Positions 49,076 to 57,747 of a stretch of DNA of 64,000 nt are shown piece by piece. Source of the DNA: Oceanicola sp. D3. Lineage in GTDB: Bacteria > Pseudomonadota > Alphaproteobacteria > Rhodobacterales > Rhodobacteraceae. The DNA is taken from positions 1,116,001 through 1,180,000 of the forward strand of contig NZ_CP040932.1 of the NCBI RefSeq assembly GCF_006351965.1, given 5' to 3'. The number at the start of each line of letters is the position of its first letter. The stretch's first letter is position 1. The notes beneath the pieces are model-generated. The model worked only from the letters and a program-made list of their open reading frames with translations. It ran no database searches and was not told the DNA's origin. The position numbers were made by a program, and so were the translations under genes.

Positions 49076-51043
49076 TCAGGCGGCCGCTTCCTGCGGCTCG
49101 GCCAGTGCAACGATATCCATCATGATCCGGTTCAGCTCAAAATCCTTTGGCGTATACACTTGGGAAACGCCCATGTCTTTCAAAGCCTTGGCATCCTCAT
49201 CCGGAATGATACCGCCCACGATCAGCGGAATATGCGAAAGTCCGGCCTCCCGCATTCTTTCCAGCGTTTCGGTAATGAGCGGCAAATGGCTACCCGAAAG
49301 GATCGACAGGCCCACAACATGCGCCTCTTGTTCCTGCGCGGCGGCCACAATCTCTTCGGGCGTCAGGCGAATGCCCTCATAGGCAATATCCATCCCGCAG
49401 TCACGCGCGCGGCAGGCAATCTGCTCGGCCCCGTTTGAGTGGCCATCCAGCCCCGGTTTGCCAACGAGAAATTTCAGCCGCCGCCCAAGCCGGTCCGATA
49501 CCAAGTCAACAGCCTCGCGAATCTCGTCCAGCCCCTCGGTGCGGTTGGATGGCGCCCGCGCCACGCCGGTCGGCCCGCGATACTCGCCAAACACGGCCCG
49601 CATCGCACCGGCCCATTCGCCCGTCGTCGCCCCCGCCTTCGCCGCGGCAATCGAGGGCTCCATCACGTTTTCGCCTGCCTGCGCTGCGGCTTTCAGCGCT
49701 TCCAGTGCCTTGGCCACGGCCTCGGCGTCCCGGTCCTGGCGCCAGGCCTGGAGCCGCGCAATCTGGTCGGCCTCAACCGCCGGGTCCACCGTCATGATGC
49801 CGCCATCCTCGCCCATCAGCGGCGAGGGTTCGCCCTCGGCCCAGCGGTTGACGCCCACCACCACGGTTTCGCCCGTTTCCACCCGGCCCAGCCGCTCGGC
49901 ATTGCTCTCCACCAGCCGCGCCTTCATGTAATCAATCGCCGCAATCGCGCCGCCCATCCCGTCGAGTTGCGCCAGCTCCGCGCGGGCACCTTCCTTCAGC
50001 GCCTCCACCTTGGCATCGACCGCCGGGTTGCCATCAAACAGGTCGCCGTATTCCAGCAGGTCGGTTTCATAGGCCATGATCTGCTGCATCCGGAGCGACC
50101 ATTGCTGATCCCACGGGCGCGGCAGCCCCAGCGCCTCGTTCCACGCCGGAAGCTGCACCGCCCTTGCCCGCGCCTTCTTGCTCAGCGTCACAGCCAGCAT
50201 TTCGATGAGAATGCGATAAACGTTATTCTCCGGTTGCTGCTCCGTCAGCCCAAGGCTGTTGACCTGCACGCCATAGCGAAAGCGCCGCATCTTCGGGTCG
50301 TCCACCCCGTAGCGCTCCCGGCAGATCTCATCCCAGAGGTCCACGAAGGCGCGCATCTTGCACATCTCGGTCACAAACCGGATGCCCGCGTTCACGAAAA
50401 ACGAGATCCGCCCCACAAGCACCGGAAAGTCCTTCTCCGGCACCTGCCCCTTCAGCGCATCCAGCACCGCAATCGCCGTAGCCAGCGCGAAGGCCAGCTC
50501 CTGCTCCGGCGTCGCCCCCGCCTCTTGCAGGTGGTAGGAACACACGTTCATCGGGTTCCACTTGGGCACATTGGTGTAGCAGTAGGCCGCGACGTCGGTG
50601 ATGAGCTTCAGCGAGGGCTTGGGCGGGCACACATAAGTGCCACGGCTCAGGTATTCCTTGATGATGTCGTTCTGCACCGTCCCTTGCAGCTTCGACACAT
50701 CCGCGCCCTGCTCTTCGGCCACCGCGATGTAGAGCGCCAGCAACCACGGCGCGGTCGCGTTGATCGTCATCGAGGTGTTCATCTGCTCCAGCGGAATATC
50801 GGCAAACAGCGCCCGCATGTCGCCCAAATGCGCCACCGGCACCCCCACCTTGCCCACTTCGCCCTTGGCGCGCGGATCGTCACTGTCGTAGCCCGTCTGC
50901 GTCGGCAGGTCGAAGGCCACCGAAAGGCCGGTCTGCCCCTTGGCGAGGTTGGCGCGGTAAAGCGCGTTGGAGGCGGTGGCAGTGGAGTGCCCGGCATAGG
51001 TCCGGAACAGCCATGGGCGGTCTTTTTGCTGCGGTTGCGACAT
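49076..51043 (-). CDS. ecm: Ethylmalonyl-CoA mutase
   Basis: Coenzyme-B12-dependent mutase converting (2R)-ethylmalonyl-CoA to methylsuccinyl-CoA in the ethylmalonyl-CoA pathway. The 655-residue product starts at the ATG at 51043 (TCGGAGGCCC upstream), giving RPWLFRTYAGHSTATASNALYR; the frame to 51169 is unsupported. The TIM barrel has QTGYDSDDPRAKGEVGKVGV and FVTEMCKMRAFVDLWDEIC. The C-terminal cobalamin domain has LDGHSNG with the Co-ligand His and SILSGSH. Architecture is like methylmalonyl-CoA mutase but shorter at the N-terminus. It neighbours, across an acyltransferase gene, the pathway's key enzyme Ccr. Confidence 0.93.
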   Translation of the reverse strand: MSQPQQKDRPWLFRTYAGHSTATASNALYRANLAKGQTGLSVAFDLPTQTGYDSDDPRAKGEVGKVGVPVAHLGDMRALFADIPLEQMNTSMTINATAPWLLALYIAVAEEQGADVSKLQGTVQNDIIKEYLSRGTYVCPPKPSLKLITDVAAYCYTNVPKWNPMNVCSYHLQEAGATPEQELAFALATAIAVLDALKGQVPEKDFPVLVGRISFFVNAGIRFVTEMCKMRAFVDLWDEICRERYGVDDPKMRRFRYGVQVNSLGLTEQQPENNVYRILIEMLAVTLSKKARARAVQLPAWNEALGLPRPWDQQWSLRMQQIMAYETDLLEYGDLFDGNPAVDAKVEALKEGARAELAQLDGMGGAIAAIDYMKARLVESNAERLGRVETGETVVVGVNRWAEGEPSPLMGEDGGIMTVDPAVEADQIARLQAWRQDRDAEAVAKALEALKAAAQAGENVMEPSIAAAKAGATTGEWAGAMRAVFGEYRGPTGVARAPSNRTEGLDEIREAVDLVSDRLGRRLKFLVGKPGLDGHSNGAEQIACRARDCGMDIAYEGIRLTPEEIVAAAQEQEAHVVGLSILSGSHLPLITETLERMREAGLSHIPLIVGGIIPDEDAKALKDMGVSQVYTPKDFELNRIMMDIVALAEPQEAAA

Positions 51044-51231
51044 GATGGGCCTCCGATGAATCGGTTGAGCAAGAATATTCCGTTCGACGTGTTTCTGGCG
51101 AAAGATTATACCATTGTCAATTCGCTGCAACGCGGCGAGGGCAGGGATGCCGCAAATCTGCCAAACCACGGCGCATTCGGCGGCCTCTGCCGGGGATTTA
51201 CCCGGGGCGCGGCACCTGCAACTCTCTTCTC

Positions 51232-52686
51232 ATGACGCAGACGGTCTCGCTCCCTCTCTGGCTCTTTCTCCTGATCCTGCTGTTTGCTGGCGTCACCTTT
51301 GCCTCGCACTTCCTGTTCCCGTCCGTCCGCTGGTTCTTTCGGCGGCGGCTGGAGAAGGCCGTGGCCCGGCTCAACACCCGCCTTGCCCGCCCCATCGAAC
51401 CCTTCAAACTGGCCCGCCGGCGCGACACGATCCAACGTGTGACCTACGCGCCCCAAGTGCTCGCCGCCGTCACCGCGCACGCCAAGGCCGAGGGCATCCC
51501 CGAAGAGGTCGCATTCGAGCAGGCCCGCCGCTACGCCCGCGAGATCGTGCCCGGCTTCTCCGCCTTCGCCTACTTCGGCTTTGCCATACGCGCCGCCAAA
51601 TGGCTGGCCACCTCGCTCTTCCGCGTCCGCCTTGCGCGGCTGGATGAGGCCAAGCTGGCGGCCATCCCGACCGACGCCACTGTCGTCTACGTCATGAACC
51701 ACCGCTCCAACATGGATTACGTGCTCGTCACCTACCTCGTGGCCCAACGCACCACGCTCTCCTATGCCGTGGGAGAATGGGCGCGGGTCTGGCCGCTGCG
51801 CACGCTGATCCGGGCAATGGGTGCCTACTTCATCCGCCGCAAATCCCGTGGCGAACTCTATCGCACGGTGCTGGCCACCTATGTCGGAGTGGCCACGCGG
51901 GCCCATGTGACGCAGGCAATGTTCCCCGAGGGGCGGCTTTCTCTCACCGGCGCGCCCGGCGAGGCCAAGCTGGGGCTGCTGGCCTATATCACCGAGGCCG
52001 CGCAGGATGGCACCGAAGTTGTCTTCGTGCCCACCGCCCTCAACTACGACAGGGTGCTGGAAGACCGCGTGCTCATCGCCGCGCAGGGCGGCGGCGGCTT
52101 TCCCACTCGCATCCGCGTGGTCTTCCGCTGGCTTCTCCGGCGGCTGGTGCTTCGGGTGCGGGGCATGTCTCACCATCTTGGCTACGCGGCGGTGAGCTTT
52201 GGCGATCCGCTCTCGCTGGCCAGCTTTCCCGGCGATACCGAGGCGTTGGGGGGCGAGTTGATGCGCCGGATCGAGGCGGTGATGCCGGTGCTGCCGGTGC
52301 CGCTGCTGGCCACCCTGCTGACCGAGGCCGAAGAGCCGCTGTCGCGCGCCGAACTGGAGCGCCGGTGGAACGCCCGGATCCGCCAGTTGGAAGCCGCCGA
52401 TGTGGTGCTGCACGTCCCCCGCGCCAACCCGGCCTACGCGCTGGAAAATGCCCTGCGAATCCTGCGCGACCGCAACCTGCTGTCTGAAACCCCGGAGGGT
52501 ATCGCCGTTATCCGTGAAGAAGCTGCACTTTTTGCTTTCTACGCGGCCTCCGTTGCCCCGCAGTTGGCGCAGGTTACAGATGCTGCAGATGCAACCTTGC
52601 CACGCTCCAGACTCCTGCCTGCCGATGATGCAGCTGCGAAGTACACTGCCCAGGCTGACGCCGATCCAAAATCCAGTGAGACATAA
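51232..52686 (+). CDS. PlsB/PlsC-type glycerol-phosphate acyltransferase-like protein
   Basis: 484-residue membrane-anchored acyltransferase. One N-terminal helix (LPLWLFLLILLFAGVTFASHFLF) is followed by the catalytic domain with NHRSNMDYV (H-x4-D near residue 160), RAMGAYFIRRKS and FPEGRLSLTG. These are the block I-III motifs of glycerol-3-phosphate/lysophosphatidate acyltransferases. A long C-terminal region (ELERRWNARIRQLEAADVVL and beyond) suggests the PlsB-like group rather than simple PlsC. It is divergent from ecm and upstream of ccr on the same strand. Precise acceptor unknown. Confidence 0.82.
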   Translation: MTQTVSLPLWLFLLILLFAGVTFASHFLFPSVRWFFRRRLEKAVARLNTRLARPIEPFKLARRRDTIQRVTYAPQVLAAVTAHAKAEGIPEEVAFEQARRYAREIVPGFSAFAYFGFAIRAAKWLATSLFRVRLARLDEAKLAAIPTDATVVYVMNHRSNMDYVLVTYLVAQRTTLSYAVGEWARVWPLRTLIRAMGAYFIRRKSRGELYRTVLATYVGVATRAHVTQAMFPEGRLSLTGAPGEAKLGLLAYITEAAQDGTEVVFVPTALNYDRVLEDRVLIAAQGGGGFPTRIRVVFRWLLRRLVLRVRGMSHHLGYAAVSFGDPLSLASFPGDTEALGGELMRRIEAVMPVLPVPLLATLLTEAEEPLSRAELERRWNARIRQLEAADVVLHVPRANPAYALENALRILRDRNLLSETPEGIAVIREEAALFAFYAASVAPQLAQVTDAADATLPRSRLLPADDAAAKYTAQADADPKSSET

Positions 52687-52794
52687 AATTACAAATTAGA
52701 CGTCAGCCGTATTGCAATCTTGCGCAGGCATTCGTAGAACCTCGTGAGATCAAGGCGCGATTCTGCGCCGCAGAACGACCTGAGGAGAGAAACC

Positions 52795-54093
52795 ATGGCT
52801 CTGGACACCACCGAAGCCCCGCAGGCCGCTTACGAGGCCGAGGAGAAAGAACTCTACGAAATCGGCGAAATGCCCCCGATGGGCTACGTGCCGCCCAAGA
52901 TGTATGCATGGGCGATCCGCCGCGAGCGTCACGGCGAGCCGGATGTGTCGTTTCAGAAGGAAGTGGTCGACACATGGGAGATCGACAGCCACGAGGTGCT
53001 CGTTCTCGTCATGGCCGCAGGCGTCAACTACAACGGCGTCTGGGCCGGTCTCGGCCAGCCGATCAGCCCGTTTGACGTGCATGGGGAGGCCTATCACATC
53101 GCGGGTTCCGACGCCTCGGGCATCGTCTGGAAGGTCGGTGACAAGGTGAAGCGCTGGAAGGTCGGCGACGAGGTGGTGATCCACTGCAACCAGGACGACG
53201 GCGACGACGAAGAGTGCAACGGCGGCGACCCGATGTTCTCGCCCACCCAGCGGATCTGGGGGTACGAAACCGGCGATGGTTCCTTCGCCCAGTTCACCCG
53301 CGTGCAGGCCCAGCAGCTCATGCCGCGCCCGCGCCACCTGACGTGGGAAGAAAGCGCCTGCTATACCCTCACGCTGGCCACCGCCTACCGCATGCTCTTC
53401 GGCCACCACCCGCATGAGCTGAAGCCGGGCCAGAACGTGCTGGTCTGGGGCGCCTCGGGCGGCCTCGGCTCCTACGCGATCCAGCTTGCCAACACGGCGG
53501 GCGCCAATGCCATCGGTGTGATCTCGGACGAGAGCAAGCGCCAGTTCGTGCTGGATCAGGGCGCAAAGGGCGTCATCAACCGGAAAGACTTCAACTGCTG
53601 GGGCCAGCTCCCCACGGTGAACAGCCCCGAGTATAACGAGTGGCTGAAGGAGGCCCGCAAGTTCGGCAAGGCGATCTGGGATATCACCGGCAAGGGCGTC
53701 AGCGTCGACATGGTCTTCGAGCACCCCGGCGAGGCGACCTTCCCTGTCTCCACGCTGGTCGTCAAAAAGGGCGGCATCGTGGTGATCTGCGCGGGCACCT
53801 CCGGGTTCAACACCACCTTCGACGTGCGCTACATGTGGATGCACCAGAAGCGCCTGCAAGGCTCCCACTTCGCCAACCTCAAGCAGGCCGCATCGGCCAA
53901 CCGCCTGATGGTTGAGCGCCGGCTCGATCCCTGCATGTCCGAGGTGTTCCCCTGGGACGAGATCCCGGCAGCCCACATGAAGATGCTGAAGAACGAGCAC
54001 AAGCCCGGCAACATGGCGGTGCTGGTGCAGGCCCCAAAGACCGGCCTGCGCACCCTCGAAGACGCGCTCGAAGCCCGCGGCAACGGCCTCTGA
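52795..54093 (+). CDS. ccr: Crotonyl-CoA carboxylase/reductase
   Basis: Ccr, key enzyme of the ethylmalonyl-CoA pathway, reductively carboxylates crotonyl-CoA to ethylmalonyl-CoA with NADPH. The ATG at 52795 follows CCTGAGGAGAG. The 432-residue MDR-family protein starts with KELYEIGEMPPMGYVPPKMYAWAIRRERHG. It has NYNGVWAGLGQPISPFDVHG, HCNQDDGDDEECNGGDPMFSPTQRIWGYETGDGSFAQF and the cofactor loop WGASGGLGSYAIQLA. The C-terminus includes MDVRYMW-like RYMWMHQKRLQGSHFANLKQA. A strong hairpin and a second terminator follow. Together with Ecm, Mch and Mcl2 it indicates acetyl-CoA assimilation by this route. Confidence 0.96.
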   Translation: MALDTTEAPQAAYEAEEKELYEIGEMPPMGYVPPKMYAWAIRRERHGEPDVSFQKEVVDTWEIDSHEVLVLVMAAGVNYNGVWAGLGQPISPFDVHGEAYHIAGSDASGIVWKVGDKVKRWKVGDEVVIHCNQDDGDDEECNGGDPMFSPTQRIWGYETGDGSFAQFTRVQAQQLMPRPRHLTWEESACYTLTLATAYRMLFGHHPHELKPGQNVLVWGASGGLGSYAIQLANTAGANAIGVISDESKRQFVLDQGAKGVINRKDFNCWGQLPTVNSPEYNEWLKEARKFGKAIWDITGKGVSVDMVFEHPGEATFPVSTLVVKKGGIVVICAGTSGFNTTFDVRYMWMHQKRLQGSHFANLKQAASANRLMVERRLDPCMSEVFPWDEIPAAHMKMLKNEHKPGNMAVLVQAPKTGLRTLEDALEARGNGL

Positions 54094-54108
54094 ACACAGC
54101 TCCGAGAC

Positions 54109-54137
54109 CCCGCCGCGCACCCCTCCTGCGCGGCGGG
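54109..54137 (+). terminator. Hairpin after ccr
   Basis: Perfect 11-bp stem CCCGCCGCGCA/TGCGCGGCGGG with a 7-nt loop, 16 bp after the ccr stop. The T-run is delayed, so it may be a 3'-end stabiliser. Confidence 0.55.
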
Positions 54138-54169
54138 AAATGCTCGCTAAGGTTGTGTTTTATTTTCAT

Positions 54170-54199
54170 CGGGAGATGCCCAGTCTCCCGATTTTCTTT
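54170..54199 (+). terminator. Intrinsic terminator between ccr and the luxR locus
   Basis: Stem CGGGAGA-TGCCCAG-TCTCCCG (54170-54190) followed by ATTTTCTTT, a standard rho-independent layout in the rightward direction. It insulates the quorum-sensing genes from ccr. Confidence 0.75.
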
Positions 54200-54345
54200 G
54201 GCTGATTTACTAAACATCGCAACTAAGTGCATAGAAATTGCCATCTCCCCATTTCAGGGGACCGCTTTTCCGCGAATTTTCCCGGGCGAAATCACATGCT
54301 AGGGTTGTGTTAATATATCGTTAACCTTTAGGATTGAGGCTGCCT

Positions 54346-54567
54346 ATGAAACACGAGTGGGTACTCGACGTCTTGGCCGATCTGCGGACCTATGCAGAGC
54401 GTAACAAGCTGACCGCGCTGGAGGGGAAGCTGCTGGAGACGATCGACGTCGCGCGTCATGAGACGGGCTGCGCGCCTGCATCGTTCAGGGGAGACGCTTC
54501 GGCGGACGGCGATGGCAGCTGTGCTGGAACAGTTTATCGAGGGCTTGCAGCAGGCGAGCACGCTTGA
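54346..54567 (+). CDS. Small protein preceding luxR, overlapping its start
   Basis: 73-residue ORF from ATG 54346 (GAGG 6 bp upstream). The amphipathic N-terminal half MKHEWVLDVLADLRTYAERNKLTALEGKLLETIDVARHE looks like real protein; the Gly/Ala-rich tail may be poorly constrained. Its last 56 bases overlap the start of luxR in a different frame, so its translation could influence luxR. No characterised family recognised. Confidence 0.55.
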   Translation: MKHEWVLDVLADLRTYAERNKLTALEGKLLETIDVARHETGCAPASFRGDASADGDGSCAGTVYRGLAAGEHA

Positions 54568-55228
54568 CGATGTGCAAGCCAGCGTCTTCGATCTGCGCGA
54601 TATCTACGAGGTCGAGCACGTCGTTTATCACTCCGTCAACGCATCCGGCGGGCAATACGCCGCGCTGACTTATTCCACCGACTGGGTCGATCAGTACCTT
54701 TCCAACGGATATGACCGGATCGACCCGGTGGTTGTGGGCTGCTACCAGCGTTTTCACCCGGTCGATTGGCGGCGGCTCGATTGGTCGGGCAAAGTCAGCC
54801 GCGATTTCATGGGCGAGGCGCAAAATGCCGGGGTCGGCAATCAGGGCTACACCGTGCCCATCCGCGGGCCCTCCGGGCAGTTCGCCATGTTTACCGTGTC
54901 CCATAACGCCAGTGACACGAAGTGGACGCGCTTCACCGAGGCCCACACCCGAGACCTCATCCTTGCGGCCCATTATCTCAACCAGAAAGCCCTCGAAATC
55001 GAGAATGGCGGCACCGCCAAGTCCACCGCCAGAGCGCTGTCCCCCCGCGAGCGCGACGCGCTGACCCTTCTGGCCCTCGGCTACAGCCGGGCCCAAGCCT
55101 CCGAAAGCCTCGAAATCTCCGAACACACCCTGCGCGTCTACATCGAAGGGGCCCGCTATAAGCTCGGCGCGATGAACACGACCCACGCGGTGGCACTCGC
55201 ATTGGCGCAAGGACGGCTGGTTTTCTGA
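54512..55228 (+). CDS. luxR: LuxR-family quorum-sensing transcriptional regulator
   Basis: 238-residue acyl-homoserine-lactone receptor/regulator. The autoinducer-binding domain (about 15-160) has TYSTDWVDQYLSNGYDRIDPVV with the conserved Trp, Tyr and Asp of the ligand pocket and GYTVPIRGPSGQFAMFTVS. The C-terminal LuxR helix-turn-helix is LSPRERDALTLLALGYSRAQASESLEISEHTL. The ATG at 54512 is the best start, though its ribosome site is weak and it lies inside the preceding small ORF. luxI follows 117 bp downstream on the same strand. Confidence 0.9.
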   Translation: MAAVLEQFIEGLQQASTLDDVQASVFDLRDIYEVEHVVYHSVNASGGQYAALTYSTDWVDQYLSNGYDRIDPVVVGCYQRFHPVDWRRLDWSGKVSRDFMGEAQNAGVGNQGYTVPIRGPSGQFAMFTVSHNASDTKWTRFTEAHTRDLILAAHYLNQKALEIENGGTAKSTARALSPRERDALTLLALGYSRAQASESLEISEHTLRVYIEGARYKLGAMNTTHAVALALAQGRLVF

Positions 55229-55345
55229 GCAGATCGGCAAAAGATTTATGCAATCTTAACGTGTCGAATTTAGCTTCTTAACAACCTTAACGATAAATTC
55301 CTAATCTGACTCCCGTTCCAAGCAACCATGACGGAGGGAGTCCCA

Positions 55346-55984
55346 ATGTTGCGCTATATCTACGGTGAAGAGCTTTCCAAGTTTCCCAAACTGCGTGAGA
55401 CCATGTTCCGCGACCGCGCCCGGCAATTCTCGGATCGGCTGGGCTGGGCGGTCACGGTCGATGCCGATGGGGCGGAGCGGGATAGCTATGACGCGATGAA
55501 CCCGCTCTATGTCATCTGGCAACGCGCCGATGGCAGCCACGGCGGGTCCATGCGGTTTTTGCCCACCATCGCTCCCTGCATGGTGAACGATCACTTCACC
55601 CACCTCACCGATGGCGTCACCATTTCCCACCCGCTGATCTGGGAATGCACCCGTTTCTGCCTCGCGCCCGAGGCCGAGGGGCGGGTGGCCGCCGCGCTCA
55701 TGCTGGGCGGGGCCGAACTGGGGCAGGGCTTTCACCTGACCGACGCGGTCGGTGTGTTCGATGCCCGAATGGTGCGCATCTACGCCCGGCTTGGCTGGCC
55801 CCCCACCGTGCTCGGCACCTCCGGCACGGGGCGCGAGGCCATCTCTGTCGGGCTGTGGCAAATGTCCGAGCCCACCCGCCTCGCCATGGCACGCAAGGCA
55901 GGCCTCAGCCCGGCGCTTTCCCGCCACTGGTTCGACCGCGCCTTTGGCCGCCTTTCCGGCGCGCGCGAGGCGGTTTCGGCCTAG
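55346..55984 (+). CDS. luxI: LuxI-family acyl-homoserine lactone synthase
   Basis: 212-residue autoinducer synthase making an N-acyl-homoserine lactone from S-adenosylmethionine and acyl-ACP. Conserved Arg25-type residues are in MFRDRARQF, Trp in LGWAV, Asp-Ser-Tyr-Asp in ERDSYDAMNPLYVIW, and SMRFLPTIAPCMVNDHF and WECTRFCL follow. The ATG at 55346 has GGAGGGAGT at ideal distance; an ATG at 55328 is upstream of that site. It pairs with luxR just upstream. Acyl-chain length cannot be read from the sequence. Confidence 0.92.
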   Translation: MLRYIYGEELSKFPKLRETMFRDRARQFSDRLGWAVTVDADGAERDSYDAMNPLYVIWQRADGSHGGSMRFLPTIAPCMVNDHFTHLTDGVTISHPLIWECTRFCLAPEAEGRVAAALMLGGAELGQGFHLTDAVGVFDARMVRIYARLGWPPTVLGTSGTGREAISVGLWQMSEPTRLAMARKAGLSPALSRHWFDRAFGRLSGAREAVSA

Positions 55985-56119
55985 CAGCCCGGGGGCGGAG
56001 CAACTAAAGCCTTTCGGGTTCTGATCGTTGAACCCTGCAGCGCTTTTCGCGTTCGACCGCGGGAAGAGGCAGCGAATAAGCGATTCAATGTGCACCCGAA
56101 AGGCTATAGTCTCCGCCCC

Positions 56120-57652
56120 ATGACCCTCCCCGCACTCCACCTGTCCGACGATCAGGCCCAAGCCTGGGATACCCTGTCCGATGTGCTGCGTCGCCACGGT
56201 GTCGATCTCGATAACGAGACAACGACCCCAATGGCCGAGGGCAAGGGCAGCGTGACGGCGGTGATGGGCAAGGCCGGCTCGGGCAAAACCCTGCTGCTCG
56301 CCCGGCTGGCCGATGCGCTGGCCGAAGCCGGGGTGGATGTGATCTCGGGCGATTGGGAGGGCAAACCCCGCAAGGATCGCCGCACCCTCGCCATCCTCGC
56401 CCCCACCAACAAGGCCGCCTCGGTGCTCCGCAATCGCGGCGTCGCGGCCACCACCATCCACCGCATCCTCTACACGCCGGTCTATGACCCCGAGTATGAA
56501 CGCATCGCTGAATGGCTGGCAGGGCAGGGTGAGCGCCCCGAGCCGATGGAAGGCCTGACAGAGGCCGCGCTGGACCGCGCCTTTGCCGTCTATCAAACCC
56601 ACAAATCGGTGCCCGCCGCGCTGGCCTCCGCCGGCCTTCGCGGCTCCGACTTCATCACCGGCTGGAAGCGCCGCGAAGAGCCGCTCGATATCGGCTTCAT
56701 CGACGAAAGCTCCATGCTCTCGGATGATCAATTCGAAGACCTGCGCGAGATCTTTCAGGCGCTGGTCCTCTTCGGCGACCCGGCCCAGCTCGCGCCGGTC
56801 AAGCAATCGGGCAACATGGTCTTCGACCGCCTGCCCGAAAAGCGCCGTCTCGAACTGCACCGCATCCACCGGCAGGCCGATGACAACCCCATTCTAGACC
56901 TCGCCCACGCGCTTGCCGATCCCGCCCTGTCCTTTCAGGACTTCGAGCAGATGGTGGCCGACAAGGCCCGTGCCGACGACCGCGTGGTGATGGCCGAGCG
57001 GGTCGAGGCCGCGCTCATGGCCCGCTCTCCCGTGCTGGTCTGGCGCAACAACACCCGCATCCGCCTCATCCACGCCTTCCGCGCCGCCTACCACGCTCCG
57101 CCTGACGCGCTGCTGCCCGGCGAGCCGCTGATCTGCGATGGGATCGAGCTGCCAATGAAGCACCGCAAAAAGCGGCTCGACCTTGAGGCGCGTGGCTTGA
57201 TCAAGGGCGCACAGGTCGTCTACCTCGGGCCGGGCAAGAAGGCGGGTTTCTCCAAGCTCCACGTCATCGGGGCCGAGCAACCGCAGGTCTCTGCGGCTTC
57301 CATCGTAAAAATCGAACTGCCCGACGAGGAAGAGCCCTTCATCCCCTACGCCGCCCGCATGGGCGCGACCTTCCTGCATGGGGCGGCGGTGACGATCCAC
57401 AAGGCGCAGGGGTCACAATGGCCCTCCGTTCAGGTCTTCGCCCCCGATCTCTTCGTCGCCGCCCGCATGGGCCGCGAAGAGGCCGGCCAACCGCTGTGGA
57501 AACGCCTCGCCTACGTGGCCATCACCCGCGCCGAAGAGCGGCTTCTGTGGTGCACCCGCAACCGCCTCGCCCGGCCCACCGAGCCGCTCACCACGGCAGA
57601 TCTTGAGGCCCCCGTGGCCCCGCTTACGCTGGAGGCGGAAGCGCCGGAGTAA
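56120..57652 (+). CDS. RecD-like/UvrD-like ATP-dependent DNA helicase
   Basis: 510-residue superfamily-1 helicase of the ATP-dependent RecD-like type. Walker A is VMGKAGSGKT (about residue 50), motif Ia AILAPTNKAASVL, motif II GFIDESSML, motif III LVLFGDPAQLAPV, then the Arg-containing RLELHRIHRQ. The C-terminal UvrD_C_2 motif TIHKAQGSQWPSVQVF and YVAITRAEERLL (motif VI) complete it. The ATG at 56120 lacks a good ribosome site; a GTG at 56090 is an alternative. It likely acts in DNA repair. It is not part of a RecBCD locus. Confidence 0.85.
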   Translation: MTLPALHLSDDQAQAWDTLSDVLRRHGVDLDNETTTPMAEGKGSVTAVMGKAGSGKTLLLARLADALAEAGVDVISGDWEGKPRKDRRTLAILAPTNKAASVLRNRGVAATTIHRILYTPVYDPEYERIAEWLAGQGERPEPMEGLTEAALDRAFAVYQTHKSVPAALASAGLRGSDFITGWKRREEPLDIGFIDESSMLSDDQFEDLREIFQALVLFGDPAQLAPVKQSGNMVFDRLPEKRRLELHRIHRQADDNPILDLAHALADPALSFQDFEQMVADKARADDRVVMAERVEAALMARSPVLVWRNNTRIRLIHAFRAAYHAPPDALLPGEPLICDGIELPMKHRKKRLDLEARGLIKGAQVVYLGPGKKAGFSKLHVIGAEQPQVSAASIVKIELPDEEEPFIPYAARMGATFLHGAAVTIHKAQGSQWPSVQVFAPDLFVAARMGREEAGQPLWKRLAYVAITRAEERLLWCTRNRLARPTEPLTTADLEAPVAPLTLEAEAPE

Positions 57653-57678
57653 CTCCATCCCGCCAGCAGAAGCGCACC

Positions 57679-57746
57679 GTCATCCTCGGGCTCGACCCGA
57701 GGACCTCTTGGCGGGGAGATCCCCGGGCCAGGCCCGAGGATGATGC
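57679..57746. repeat. REP-like intergenic palindrome
   Basis: Imperfect inverted repeat: GTCATCCTCGGGCTCGACCC starting at 57679 against a right arm ending in GGCCCGAGGATGATG (57731-57745). The CATCCTCGGGC..GCCCGAGGATG form is common in dispersed alphaproteobacterial elements. It lies between the converging helicase and GhrA-type genes and may act as a bidirectional terminator. Confidence 0.6.
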
Positions 57747-57747
57747 C

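Noticed and set aside
55229-55345. lux box upstream of luxI
   Set aside because: I looked for an 18-20-bp inverted repeat of lux-box type and saw only AT-rich sequence with repeated CTTAAC motifs.
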